Assembly (NCBI GenBank): GCA_964618405.1
Contig: CAZUAY010000177.1
Coordinates: forward strand, 1 to 8,400
DNA: 8,400 nucleotides
Origin: JBBQIY01 sp964618405
Lineage (GTDB): Bacteria; Verrucomicrobiota; Kiritimatiellia; RFP12; UBA3636
Reading direction: 5' to 3'
The translations under genes and the position numbers were made by a program. Every line of letters begins with the position of its first letter. Within the stretch, counting starts at the first letter, position 1. The notes below the pieces were generated by a model. The model saw only the letters and a list, made by a program, of their open reading frames with translations. It searched no databases and was not told the DNA's origin. Positions 1 to 6,282 of this stretch are shown here, one piece after another.

Positions 1-14
1 GGTGCCCCCAGCGG

Positions 15-118
15 AAACTACGCACTACGCACTACTCACTACTCACTCTCTTCAGCCTCGCAACTCACAACTCACGACTCACGACTAGCGACTAGCGACT
101 AGCGACTAGCGACTGTAA
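15..118. repeat. Tandem 7-bp repeat array (two blocks)
   Basis: Block one has ACTACGC twice (17-30) and ACTACTC twice (31-44), then decays. Block two (63-111) has ACTCACA, ACTCACG twice and ACTAGCG four times, in perfect 7-bp register, and ends in ACTGTAATC (112-120). The blocks are joined by a spacer containing CCTCGCAACT (56-65). A unit of 7 is not a multiple of 3, so this is not a coding repeat. A related array in the opposite orientation lies at 7898-8030. The array runs directly into the stop codon of the TonB-like gene. There are no CRISPR-like spacers. Confidence 0.9.
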
Positions 119-847
119 TCAGGGAATGGCAACCGTAATCCAAGCGAATAAGTCAGGCTTTCCCTTCAGTCGCATCGCACGGCGTTCCAACGCAGCGGCA
201 TCCGCCGAATCGAGTGTATTTTGCCCCAACACAAGGTCTTCTGCACGGCCGTCAGCCCCGAACATGATATAAATCCTAACTGTCTTGCCTCGTCCCGACT
301 TCAGATCAGCCGCGAAATTCTCTGGCACTTCAACCGCTGAGTCCGATACCCATGTCTTAACCCCGACGCTACTTTTTCCAGTCGTATCCGTTCTATTCAC
401 CTTCTGATCTACAGGAACCGCAGGCATTGCGAGTTGCCAGAGCGCAGGCCCGCCCGGCCACCGATACTGACGTTGGCTTTCAGGCCAAATTTTCGACTCC
501 ACTTGTTCGGGCTGTGGTGGAAGTAATGCTGGCTTATCCACTGATGCAGCCAATCCAGCAGCAACGACGCCATCTGCGAAGCCTACCGGCGATGTGAAGG
601 CGAAAACCGTAGGCGACAACACCAGCGCATCAGCCTGAGCGCCGCTCTGCTCAATGATTGCCGAAGTCATGGGGGTATCAACGGCTCCAGCGATCTCCTC
701 GCTTTCAAACCTGGGGCAGAGTAACCACCCTGCCACGAAAAGAAAAACAACCGCCACCACATCGAGACGGAGCGCATGAAGCCGCCGATACCGGAAGCGG
801 CGGCGGCGCCTTGCCAAAACAGCTTGTCTTTGCAGCGTGTAGTTCAC
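119..847 (-). CDS. TonB-like energy-transducer protein (divergent)
   Basis: This 242-residue protein is probably the TonB/TolA-like partner of the ExbB/ExbD pair encoded just upstream. Residues 11-24 are strongly basic (run of RRRRR), and residues 28-44 form one hydrophobic helix, giving an N-in inner-membrane anchor. The middle (about 50-180) is low-complexity and Pro/Ala/Ser-rich, as expected for a periplasmic linker. Residues 180-242 resemble a small TonB-type C-terminal domain (ending ITVAIP), but I see no strong signature, so the call rests largely on context. The start is GTG, overlapping the exbD stop by 4 bp (GTGA) with AAGGA just upstream, which indicates translational coupling. It is the last gene of the operon, and its stop codon touches the 7-bp repeat array. 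An alternative is an unrelated single-pass periplasmic protein of the same complex. Confidence 0.6.
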   Translation of the reverse strand: MNYTLQRQAVLARRRRRFRYRRLHALRLDVVAVVFLFVAGWLLCPRFESEEIAGAVDTPMTSAIIEQSGAQADALVLSPTVFAFTSPVGFADGVVAAGLAASVDKPALLPPQPEQVESKIWPESQRQYRWPGGPALWQLAMPAVPVDQKVNRTDTTGKSSVGVKTWVSDSAVEVPENFAADLKSGRGKTVRIYIMFGADGRAEDLVLGQNTLDSADAAALERRAMRLKGKPDLFAWITVAIP

Positions 848-1413
848 GGTTCCTTTACCACGTAGCAGACTCGGCTTACCCCTGCACTTTTGAGCAACAT
901 TGCCAACCGCATCGTATTCTCGTGGGTAATGTCCTTGTCTATATAAAGCAGAGCTTCCGTCTCTCCTGACTGTAAAATCAAAGTTTCCAGCGAATTACGA
1001 AACGTGGCAATGTGGTGGGGTTGGGACAAATTGAACCTAGAATCGTTTAAAAAAACGGTGATACCCATCGGTCTCACGGTCGCACCGTCGTCGACTCCAC
1101 CGGATTCCGCAAGCGATTCTACGCCCAGAGGAGAAGCCTTCGCCACGATCATGATCGTCGAGCGCATGCCATCTTTTACCGCAAATACCGGCAGATCCAC
1201 GGTAACGCCAGGCGTGCTCGACATCAGCAGGGAGAAAAAAGAAAACGCGACAGACAGAATCAGCATATCGAACCAGGGCACCACAACAAAGAATGCGGAA
1301 TAGATACGGCTTCGTGGACGGTAGCGTGTGCGGATCCCGTCGCGTCCGAAATTCCCGAACCAGTCGAATTGGAGTGCTCTTTCTCCTTCGCTTCGCCCTA
1401 CCGGCTCATTCAC
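844..1413 (-). CDS. exbD: ExbD/TolR-family biopolymer transport protein
   Basis: This is the proton-channel subunit that works with ExbB to convert proton-motive force into motion of a TonB-like protein. From the GTG start it has 189 residues: a polar cytoplasmic N-terminus (1-37), one transmembrane helix (about 38-66) and a periplasmic domain. Family features are the Asp in the helix (PWFDML, Asp49), the following VDLP (72-75), and the C-terminal pattern YIDKD...LLKSAGVSRV (157-182). Compared with the usual PLIDVVFLLL signature the helix is divergent, and residues 76-117 are longer than I expect for ExbD. The GTG at 1413 is chosen because GGAGGAGGG lies 8 nt upstream; the more distal in-frame ATG at 1497 would overlap exbB by 92 bp and add a non-family N-terminus. 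It overlaps exbB by 8 bp and the TonB-like gene by 4 bp. Confidence 0.88.
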   Translation of the reverse strand: MNEPVGRSEGERALQFDWFGNFGRDGIRTRYRPRSRIYSAFFVVVPWFDMLILSVAFSFFSLLMSSTPGVTVDLPVFAVKDGMRSTIMIVAKASPLGVESLAESGGVDDGATVRPMGITVFLNDSRFNLSQPHHIATFRNSLETLILQSGETEALLYIDKDITHENTMRLAMLLKSAGVSRVCYVVKEP

Positions 1414-2035
1414 TGCGCCCTCCTCCGCCCTTGACGTTGTCGAAAAAATACAGAGCCTCCGAACACGCGTGACGCATATCGAGAACAAGACGGTCAATCT
1501 TCACAACGAGAACATTGAACCCCACAAAACACGGGATGGAGACTAGGAGCCCTGCCGCTGTGGTGATGGCGCCCATGATCAGACCATCGGTGACAGATCC
1601 CGTATTGACAAACGGAGTCGCCGCCTTCATCGAAATCAATGACGCGAGAATGCCCAAAATCGTTCCCAGCAGACCGAGAAGCGGCGTCACTTGAGCAATG
1701 AGGGAGAGAACCGAAAGCCTGCGCTCCATGCGCGAAATCTCGGCACGCCCAGCTTGATCCAGCTCATCCATCAATTGCTGTCGCGTGGATTGTCGCCGCT
1801 TAATTGCAGTCGAGATCAGTCGAGCCACGGGCCCAGGCGTCTCCTCGCACAGCGTAATCGCTTCGGCCACATTGCCTCGTCTGATTGTATTAAAGATGCC
1901 TTGTAAGAAATCGGTCTCATCGATCCGTGCGCGGTGGAGATGCAGCGACCGTTCAAGAAAAACGCCAAGCGCAATGATGCCAAGAACCATGATAACCCAA
2001 AATACGGGTCCACCTGAAAAAATGTAAGATTGCAT
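1406..2035 (-). CDS. exbB: ExbB/TolQ/MotA-family proton channel protein
   Basis: This 209-residue inner-membrane protein forms the pentameric channel in which ExbD sits. Transmembrane helices are visible at about 10-27, 107-134 and 150-177, with a large cytoplasmic loop between the first two, as in the family. Signature residues are TPLLGLLGTILG (117-128) in helix 2 and TTAAGLLVSIP (158-168) in helix 3; the pattern is VTDGLI before helix 3, with Asp150. The length fits ExbB/TolQ. The ATG has GGAG 6 nt upstream, and the gene starts only 15 nt after the TPR gene's TAA. The C-terminal tail is Gly-rich (GGGGRSE) and encodes the exbD ribosome-binding site. Sequence alone does not separate ExbB from TolQ, but the lack of Pal/TolB genes here favours a Ton-like or dedicated system. 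Confidence 0.93.
   Translation of the reverse strand: MQSYIFSGGPVFWVIMVLGIIALGVFLERSLHLHRARIDETDFLQGIFNTIRRGNVAEAITLCEETPGPVARLISTAIKRRQSTRQQLMDELDQAGRAEISRMERRLSVLSLIAQVTPLLGLLGTILGILASLISMKAATPFVNTGSVTDGLIMGAITTAAGLLVSIPCFVGFNVLVVKIDRLVLDMRHACSEALYFFDNVKGGGGRSE
1418..1426 (-). promoter_or_regulatory. Shine-Dalgarno deciding the exbD start
   Basis: GGAGGAGGG on the minus strand, with its GGAGG core 8 nt before the GTG at 1413, lies inside the 3' end of exbB. No other in-frame start of exbD has a comparable site, so it fixes the start and shortens the protein to 189 residues. Confidence 0.75.
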
Positions 2036-2050
2036 GTCGATCTCCGCTTT

Positions 2051-4711
2051 TTAGTAATTTTTGATTTTAGTGGCAGGATCGAGCCTGTCCTTTTTCATGC
2101 GTTCAATGCGCCTTGCTGCTTCTTCAGCGCCTGGAAACCCTGTCTTGGTAATCCTTTCGAGCATCGCCACGGCTGCAACCCAATCTTCGCTACGTTCAAA
2201 AATTTCAGCGGCACCAAAAACGGCTCTGGAATACCAAACCCGAGTGGGCGAATCTACGGCAACCTGCAAGGCGCTGTCCGACTGCTCAAATCGACAAATT
2301 ACATTGGCATAATATCGCTCCGACGCCTCTTTCGACCGACCTGCTTTATCGAGGCTCCGCCCAATTTTATACTCGCACTGAAGCAAGATTTCGAACGCTT
2401 GTCTTGTAGGGCTCGCCAGTACAGCCTCATAAGCCGCAATGCTTTCCGCATAGCGCACGGCATTGTCCGCGCCCAGAGTAAACAAGCAGTCTCCGCGCCG
2501 CGCCATGGCCGAGGCACGGAGAGGATCATCCGTTGCGGTCTGTATCACAACGTCATAAAGCAAGATGGCGGCATCGAATTGCAACAATTCTGTCAACGCC
2601 TCGGCATGGAGAAACTGTGCTAACACGACACTGCTACTCTCGGGGTATTCATTGATCAGCTTGAGCACCGTGTCGATCGACTCCTGGAAATGCTTCTGCT
2701 GAAATTGCGCCTGAGCCTTGAACAACAGCGCGTTATCGGTCTTGGTCTCGTTAGGCCAGGTGTCAGCATAACGTCCAAAGTGTTGCTCCGCTTGAGCGTA
2801 ATCGCTGGTGTTAAAACTACGGCGAGCCATCCAAAACAAGGCCTCTCGATACCATTTCGAATTCGATGCTTCATTCAACATCGCCCGAACCGCAGCAACC
2901 GCTTCCTCTGCGCGGCGGAGCATCAACAGAGCTTCCGCCCCCATCAACCGCGCCTGATCGCACGCCTCACCTCCGCCAAAAACCGCCACGGCCAATTCAA
3001 AATTCGTAAGCGAATCTTGATACTCGCCTCCATGAAATTTAACCAGTCCAATTCCCAATAGTGAAGAGGCCTTAAGTTCAGGATCTGGCGATTCCGTGGC
3101 GAACTGATAAAGTTCAACGGCACGTGCCTGACCTTCTGGCGTCGAGGCCTTGGCATCTTCTAGGACCTTGAGACGAGCCGCCAAGAAAAATGCCGTATAC
3201 GCCTCCGAAGTACTTGGAAACTCCTCCGTCAATCGTATAAGGGCAGAATACGCTGCCTGAGGATCAAGCTCTGCCATGCATTCCGCCTCTAGCAATCTCG
3301 CCGCAACCACGACCGGTCCCGAGGGTGACAGTCCCCTGAGGGAAACAAGCGTCGCAATCGCCTGACGATAAAATCCAGCCTTCCGCTGCGCTTCCGCCGC
3401 ACTGAAAAGATTAGACACTTTGTCCGAAACCTCTTTGGAGAGCTCAGCCGCCTTCAGATACGCAATCGCCGCCTCAGCATGCTGCCCTATTCTCGACAAG
3501 GCGATACCACGACCGCGTTGCGCCGTGTTTTCAAATGGACTTCCGGAAAACGACGAAAGGAACAAATTATATTCATCGAGCGCAGGTTGTAGCATATTGA
3601 CAGCAAGCAACTGGTCTGCCACTAGACGCACCGTCTCCGCCACCGCCGCGGAACGCGGGGCTGCGGCAATGAGCCGCCGCGTGCTCGCCGCTGCTTTGTC
3701 GGAAAGGCCGCATCTCGCTAAGATCAGGGCAAGTGTCATTTCGCATTCCTGGCGTATCACAGGCGACTCTGCGATCGAAACAGCTTTCTCGGCCATCGGC
3801 ACGGATTGAGCATCTATTTTGTCCTTCGACAACAATACGGCTGCCGCCGACATCGCCAATGCACGCGTGTCAGCAGGTAACGTAGAGGGTCCCGCTGCCA
3901 ACTCCGCCAGCACCGTCAGTGCATTGGTTCGAAGTCCCCCATCGCCAAGCGCTCGCGCGCGTAGCAACGATGCCATGGCTGAAGTTTCAACTTGGTTAGT
4001 AAAAGCCGCCAAGGGCTCCAGAAGTGAAGCCGCCGCCACAGCCTCCCCCGCCTGCAAAAAAAGCCGTGCCCGATCCATGATCACCTCGGGAGTCGGATTC
4101 ATTTCCGTGCCCAGCAGATCAATCGCCTCCGCTGCACGCCCCGATACCGCGAGGGCATAAGCTAGAAGACGCAAAACAGGCACATGCAGCACATCCTCTG
4201 CGTCAGTCATAGCCAGTACCTGCGACAATACTCCGATGGCAGCATCGTTCTGTGAAGCCCAAATCAACGCCCGAGCCTTCCAATAAGCACTCAATCGAGC
4301 AAACGCTTCGTCCCCTTCAGGCCACTTGACACCATCCGAAACCCTATCTTCAAAGATTTTCAACCATGCTTCTGGCTCCAACGTGCGCTCGTAAACCGAC
4401 ATCAGCACAACAAACGCCCGATCTCGCATCTCCGAGTCCATCTCGGCGGTGTCCAAAACAGACTCGGCCCGACTTTTGGCCATCCCGAAGAGACCATCCC
4501 GTAACGCACTTTCGGCCACGGAAATATCTGATACCGCAAACGCAACACCCCCTGTAGGCGCTTCTACCGCAGCAACACTTCCTGTGACAACGTCTTGTGG
4601 CAGAGTCTCCACCCCGCCACGCGCTCCATTCACGGCAAGCAAGGCCAGCAGCGTTGCATAAAACGCAACCTTAACCTGGAATTTTTGAAATCGTAATTGA
4701 GTATTGCACAT
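2051..4711 (-). CDS. Large exported tetratricopeptide-repeat (TPR) protein
   Basis: This 886-residue protein is first in the TPR-exbB-exbD-tonB operon. The N-terminus has a basic stretch and a hydrophobic core (about 14-28, ending LLALLAVNGA) consistent with a Sec signal peptide, so it should be periplasmic or outer-membrane-associated. Nearly everything from residue about 55 to 870 is helical repeat of TPR type. Clear units include LARLFLQAGEAVAAASLLEP-like segments, RGIALSRIGQHAEAAIAYLK, and the pair around residues 625-700 (YAQAEQHFGRY then HFQESIDTVLKLINEYP). Such solenoids act as protein-binding scaffolds. No catalytic domain is visible. By analogy with the TPR protein CpoB/YbgF of Tol-Pal clusters, it may couple the ExbB/ExbD motor to a periplasmic or outer-membrane partner; this is inference. 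No Shine-Dalgarno precedes the ATG, which fits the near-leaderless promoter. Confidence 0.88.
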   Translation of the reverse strand: MCNTQLRFQKFQVKVAFYATLLALLAVNGARGGVETLPQDVVTGSVAAVEAPTGGVAFAVSDISVAESALRDGLFGMAKSRAESVLDTAEMDSEMRDRAFVVLMSVYERTLEPEAWLKIFEDRVSDGVKWPEGDEAFARLSAYWKARALIWASQNDAAIGVLSQVLAMTDAEDVLHVPVLRLLAYALAVSGRAAEAIDLLGTEMNPTPEVIMDRARLFLQAGEAVAAASLLEPLAAFTNQVETSAMASLLRARALGDGGLRTNALTVLAELAAGPSTLPADTRALAMSAAAVLLSKDKIDAQSVPMAEKAVSIAESPVIRQECEMTLALILARCGLSDKAAASTRRLIAAAPRSAAVAETVRLVADQLLAVNMLQPALDEYNLFLSSFSGSPFENTAQRGRGIALSRIGQHAEAAIAYLKAAELSKEVSDKVSNLFSAAEAQRKAGFYRQAIATLVSLRGLSPSGPVVVAARLLEAECMAELDPQAAYSALIRLTEEFPSTSEAYTAFFLAARLKVLEDAKASTPEGQARAVELYQFATESPDPELKASSLLGIGLVKFHGGEYQDSLTNFELAVAVFGGGEACDQARLMGAEALLMLRRAEEAVAAVRAMLNEASNSKWYREALFWMARRSFNTSDYAQAEQHFGRYADTWPNETKTDNALLFKAQAQFQQKHFQESIDTVLKLINEYPESSSVVLAQFLHAEALTELLQFDAAILLYDVVIQTATDDPLRASAMARRGDCLFTLGADNAVRYAESIAAYEAVLASPTRQAFEILLQCEYKIGRSLDKAGRSKEASERYYANVICRFEQSDSALQVAVDSPTRVWYSRAVFGAAEIFERSEDWVAAVAMLERITKTGFPGAEEAARRIERMKKDRLDPATKIKNY

Positions 4712-4720
4712 CGGTCGCCG

Positions 4721-4749
4721 ATTCTACCATATCGTCGAAAGCAGAGCAA
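4721..4749 (-). promoter_or_regulatory. Sigma70-like promoter of the TPR-exbBD-tonB operon
   Basis: Read on the minus strand: TTGCTC (4749-4744), a 17-nt spacer, then TAGAAT (4726-4721, 5 of 6 to consensus). The predicted start point near 4714 lies only about 3 nt before the ATG at 4711, implying a leaderless or almost leaderless mRNA, in line with the missing Shine-Dalgarno. The -35 box is only 3 of 6. Confidence 0.5.
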
Positions 4750-4770
4750 GAAGCAGAGCAAACATTAAAG

Positions 4771-4793
4771 TAATCGGTCAGTGACTGGGGGCA
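4771..4793. repeat. Half copy of the TAATCGGTCAG palindromic repeat
   Basis: TAATCGGTCAG (4771-4781) is identical to 7857-7867, and the following GAC and GGGG track the same element. The second arm of the palindrome seen at 7855-7902 is absent here. It ends 22 bp before the predicted -35 box of the TPR operon. Confidence 0.7.
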
Positions 4794-5014
4794 AATATGT
4801 CGGTAATGGGGTTCGGGTTAGTTGCGAGATTACGCTCCGATATCCCTGCGGACAAGTCTGCCGCTTAACCATCAAACTATTTTGACGCGCACCCTTGTTT
4901 CGAGGTTCAGGACTTTCCTTCCATGGCAACACAGGGGGCCTGGGATCGCGAGGCTCCGCACTCGCACTGGGATCGAAGGAATTGATCCTTCTCGCCCCAC
5001 TTTTTGTTGGCTCT
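4794..5014. other. Intergenic region without a supported gene
   Basis: This 221-bp stretch lies between the toxin stop and the repeat upstream of the TPR operon. It holds AGTTGCGAG (4820-4828), a word shared with other intergenic regions. It also has an imperfect hairpin GCGGAC/GTCTGC near 4852-4866, TGGGATCG twice (4940, 4968), and a short hairpin GAAGGA/TCCTTC (4975-4991) with no T-run. The reading frames across it look like random translation. I see no tRNA and no convincing terminator. Confidence 0.6.
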
Positions 5015-5269
5015 TCATCCTCGATAAACATCCTTGCGGTGCTGGACACGTAGAATCAGTACGTCGGCATCCATGATTGCAAAGCCGACCCTGTAATCAC
5101 CGACGCTGAACTTGCGCAAACCAGCGAAAGGTCCAGTGAGGGAAGGGAACTTCTCAGGATCCTGAGCGAGTTCCGTGTCGATCTTGTCAAGGATTTGCGT
5201 CGCCTGTTGTTTGCTGATGCGCTTGAGATCCTTCGCGACCGACTTTTTGAAAGTGATGTTATAGGCCAA
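5015..5269 (-). CDS. RelE/ParE-family toxin of a type II toxin-antitoxin pair
   Basis: This 84-residue small basic protein matches the RelE/ParE fold in length and layout: an N-terminal strand (AYNITFKKSV), two helices with Lys/Arg (KDLKRISKQQATQIL), then FSVGDYRVGF (54-63) and the family ending RVQHRKDVYRG (74-84). In RelE proteins this class of Arg/Lys/Tyr residues supports ribosome-dependent mRNA cleavage; here R52, K53, R60, R78 and Y82 are candidates. ParE-type gyrase inhibition cannot be excluded. The start is TTG at 5269: an in-frame TGA lies four codons upstream, and AGGAA sits about 5 nt before TTG, so no other upstream start exists. It overlaps the antitoxin gene by 11 bp, coupling toxin translation to antitoxin translation. 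Confidence 0.88.
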   Translation of the reverse strand: MAYNITFKKSVAKDLKRISKQQATQILDKIDTELAQDPEKFPSLTGPFAGLRKFSVGDYRVGFAIMDADVLILRVQHRKDVYRG

Positions 5270-5477
5270 GGGACTTCCTCATATCCTTGCTGGAAATGAC
5301 GGGGTCGGCTTTGTCGCGAAGTCGGTCGATGGCCACTTGAAGGTCAGCGAAATCTTCAAGATAGTTTTCCACCGCCTTCTGGACCACGAAGGATCTGGAC
5401 CTTTCCGTCTCAAGAGCCACTCGACCGAGAGCCTTGACGACATTCTCAGGTAAACGGACTGATATTGCTCTGCTCAT
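5259..5477 (-). CDS. Ribbon-helix-helix antitoxin (CopG/RelB-like)
   Basis: This 72-residue antitoxin partners the toxin encoded directly downstream. Residues 3-9 (RAISVRL) form the DNA-contacting strand, and residues 11-22 and 27-42 the two helices of a ribbon-helix-helix domain (motif SVRLPENVVKALGRVA, then RSFVVQKAVENYLED). The tail 50-72 (DPVISSKDMRKSLGL at the end) is the likely toxin-binding segment. The ATG has GGAG 7 nt upstream. RHH antitoxins usually repress their own promoter, with the toxin as co-repressor; the repeats over the promoter at 5501-5532 fit this. The gene begins 81 bp beyond the PII-like gene stop and is in the same orientation, so read-through from that operon is possible. 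Confidence 0.9.
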   Translation of the reverse strand: MSRAISVRLPENVVKALGRVALETERSRSFVVQKAVENYLEDFADLQVAIDRLRDKADPVISSKDMRKSLGL

Positions 5478-5500
5478 AGAATTTCTCCATTTCTATGTAA

Positions 5501-5532
5501 TACAATGTACACAATGCTTACAATGTCGTCAA
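5501..5532 (-). promoter_or_regulatory. Toxin-antitoxin promoter with three 9-bp operator repeats
   Basis: On the minus strand, TTGACG (5532-5527, 5 of 6) and TACATT (5509-5504, 4 of 6) are separated by exactly 17 nt. The region is tiled by three copies of a 9-bp unit on the + strand: TACAATGTA (5501), CACAATGCT (5510) and TACAATGTC (5519). Units begin exactly 9 bp apart and fill the -10 box and the whole spacer. A fourth, degraded unit (TCTATGTAA) may start at 5492. Such short phased sites suit cooperative binding by the RHH antitoxin and would block RNA polymerase. Confidence 0.75.
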
Positions 5533-5557
5533 GAGTTCAGTTGCGAGGAGAGAAAAA

Positions 5558-5896
5558 TTACAAGAGTTCTTCGAGCGGTGGCGCATCAAACTTAAAACCG
5601 AGTGTTTCATCGACTTTTACAGCAAAGCACAGGCCGTGCGCCTCGCTACTAATGCCATACTTGGCGGAAATACTGTCCATCAGTGTTGATTTTTGGTCGG
5701 CAAGACAAACAATCAACAAGATTTCTTTCTCCGGATGAATTGCGATGCCGAGAAACTTCTGCGTTTCCCCAGCCACCGAACTGCGTCCGTGAATAATGGT
5801 TCCACCGCGTGCCCCCGCCTTGCGTGCGGCCTTCATCGCGTCGGCAGCAAAGCCATGATTGCAGATGTAAACGATAAGTTTTTTGTCAACGTCCAT
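5558..5896 (-). CDS. PII-like signal protein, paralog 1
   Basis: From the ATG at 5896 this is 112 residues, the length of classical PII proteins. Recognisable pieces are KKLIVYICNHGFAADAMKAA (5-24), a glycine-rich GARGGTIIHGR (28-38) matching the PII strand and start of the T-loop, FLGIAIHPEKEILLIV (48-63) and VKVDETLGF (93-101). The segment between Arg38 and Phe48 is much shorter than the canonical T-loop, and no Tyr51-type uridylylation context is visible. PII-like proteins form trimers that bind nucleotides and small effectors and dock on a partner, often a transporter. GAGGGG 6 nt before 5896 chooses this start; the in-frame ATG at 5929 would add 11 residues but has no ribosome-binding site. 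It is last in the DUF1538 operon, 59 nt after paralog 2. The ligand is unknown. Confidence 0.8.
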   Translation of the reverse strand: MDVDKKLIVYICNHGFAADAMKAARKAGARGGTIIHGRSSVAGETQKFLGIAIHPEKEILLIVCLADQKSTLMDSISAKYGISSEAHGLCFAVKVDETLGFKFDAPPLEELL

Positions 5897-5902
5897 ACTA
5901 AT

Positions 5903-5908
5903 CCCCTC
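5903..5908 (-). promoter_or_regulatory. Shine-Dalgarno deciding the PII-like 1 start
   Basis: GAGGGG on the minus strand lies 6 nt before the ATG at 5896. The alternative ATG at 5929 has only GGGCG and a T-run upstream. The resulting protein has the classical PII length. Confidence 0.65.
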
Positions 5909-5955
5909 TTTCACCGTCCGTTCGGTCATTAAAAACGCCCAGACAATTTAAACTT

Positions 5956-6282
5956 TTAGTCTTTTGCCGTCATTGCTTGGATAAATGAATATCCCGACTT
6001 TGACATACTGGTGATGGAAACGGTCATCACGCCGCCGATACCCGATCGCGAGAAATCGAGCTTTTCGTTCAAATCATCAAAAATTGCTTGAACATCTTCG
6101 TCTTCGACCAGACTAAAAATGACATTCTTGTCGGTAGATTCCAGCGACAAAAACTCGAGAATTTCCGATGAGGCCGTCCCGCTACCGGTCACGGTCGTCT
6201 GAAAGTCAACCTTACGCTTGCCGATGATGGCGCTCGCCTGGTCGTTAAGTTTTTTCGGCACGATTGAAATCAACAGTTTCAT
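5956..6282 (-). CDS. PII-like signal protein, paralog 2
   Basis: This 108-residue protein is distantly related to paralog 1. Its first strand (MKLLISIVPKKLNDQASAII), glycine-containing GSGTASSEILEFLSLES (33-49), DKNVIFSLV (51-59) and GIGGVMTVSITS (81-92) follow the ferredoxin-like PII layout. The T-loop region is short and reads GTASSE in place of the HGR of paralog 1. The ATG is preceded by a perfect AGGAGG at 5-nt spacing, placed inside the end of the DUF1538 gene, which it overlaps by 38 nt. That overlap points to coupled production of transporter and regulator. Role by analogy with other PII-like/transporter pairs: nucleotide- or metabolite-dependent gating of the membrane protein. It could instead form mixed trimers with paralog 1. 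Confidence 0.75.
   Translation of the reverse strand: MKLLISIVPKKLNDQASAIIGKRKVDFQTTVTGSGTASSEILEFLSLESTDKNVIFSLVEDEDVQAIFDDLNEKLDFSRSGIGGVMTVSITSMSKSGYSFIQAMTAKD

Noticed and set aside
15..118. CRISPR array
   Set aside because: Units are 7 bp with no spacers and there are no cas genes.
1411..1497. N-terminal extension of ExbD from the in-frame ATG at 1497
   Set aside because: It would overlap exbB by 92 bp, has no supporting ribosome-binding site, and the extra residues do not look like ExbD. The GTG at 1413 has a strong Shine-Dalgarno.
2030..4661. Many plus-strand reading frames opposite the TPR gene
   Set aside because: Antisense shadows of a well-supported 886-residue gene; none has a recognisable domain or start signal.
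4835..4900. tRNA-like appearance of the minus strand (GGTTAAGCGGCAGACTTG)
   Set aside because: No matching acceptor stem, T-arm or complete anticodon stem could be drawn; only an imperfect short hairpin remains.
4975..4991. Intrinsic terminator downstream of the toxin gene (GAAGGA/TCCTTC)
   Set aside because: Stem of only 6 bp, A/T-containing, and not followed by a T-run on the minus strand.
4765..5049. 94-codon minus-strand reading frame overlapping the toxin end
   Set aside because: Pro/Arg-rich composition without motif, no ribosome-binding site, runs through repeat sequence and overlaps the toxin gene.
5530..5569. 9-bp direct repeat CAAGAGTTC (5530-5538 and 5561-5569) as a target-site duplication
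   Set aside because: The copies lie only 31 bp apart with no element between them and one is in the PII-like coding end; chance or local duplication is sufficient.
5897..5929. 11-residue extension of PII-like 1 from ATG 5929
   Set aside because: There is no Shine-Dalgarno before it. The ATG at 5896 has GAGGGG and gives the classical PII length of 112.
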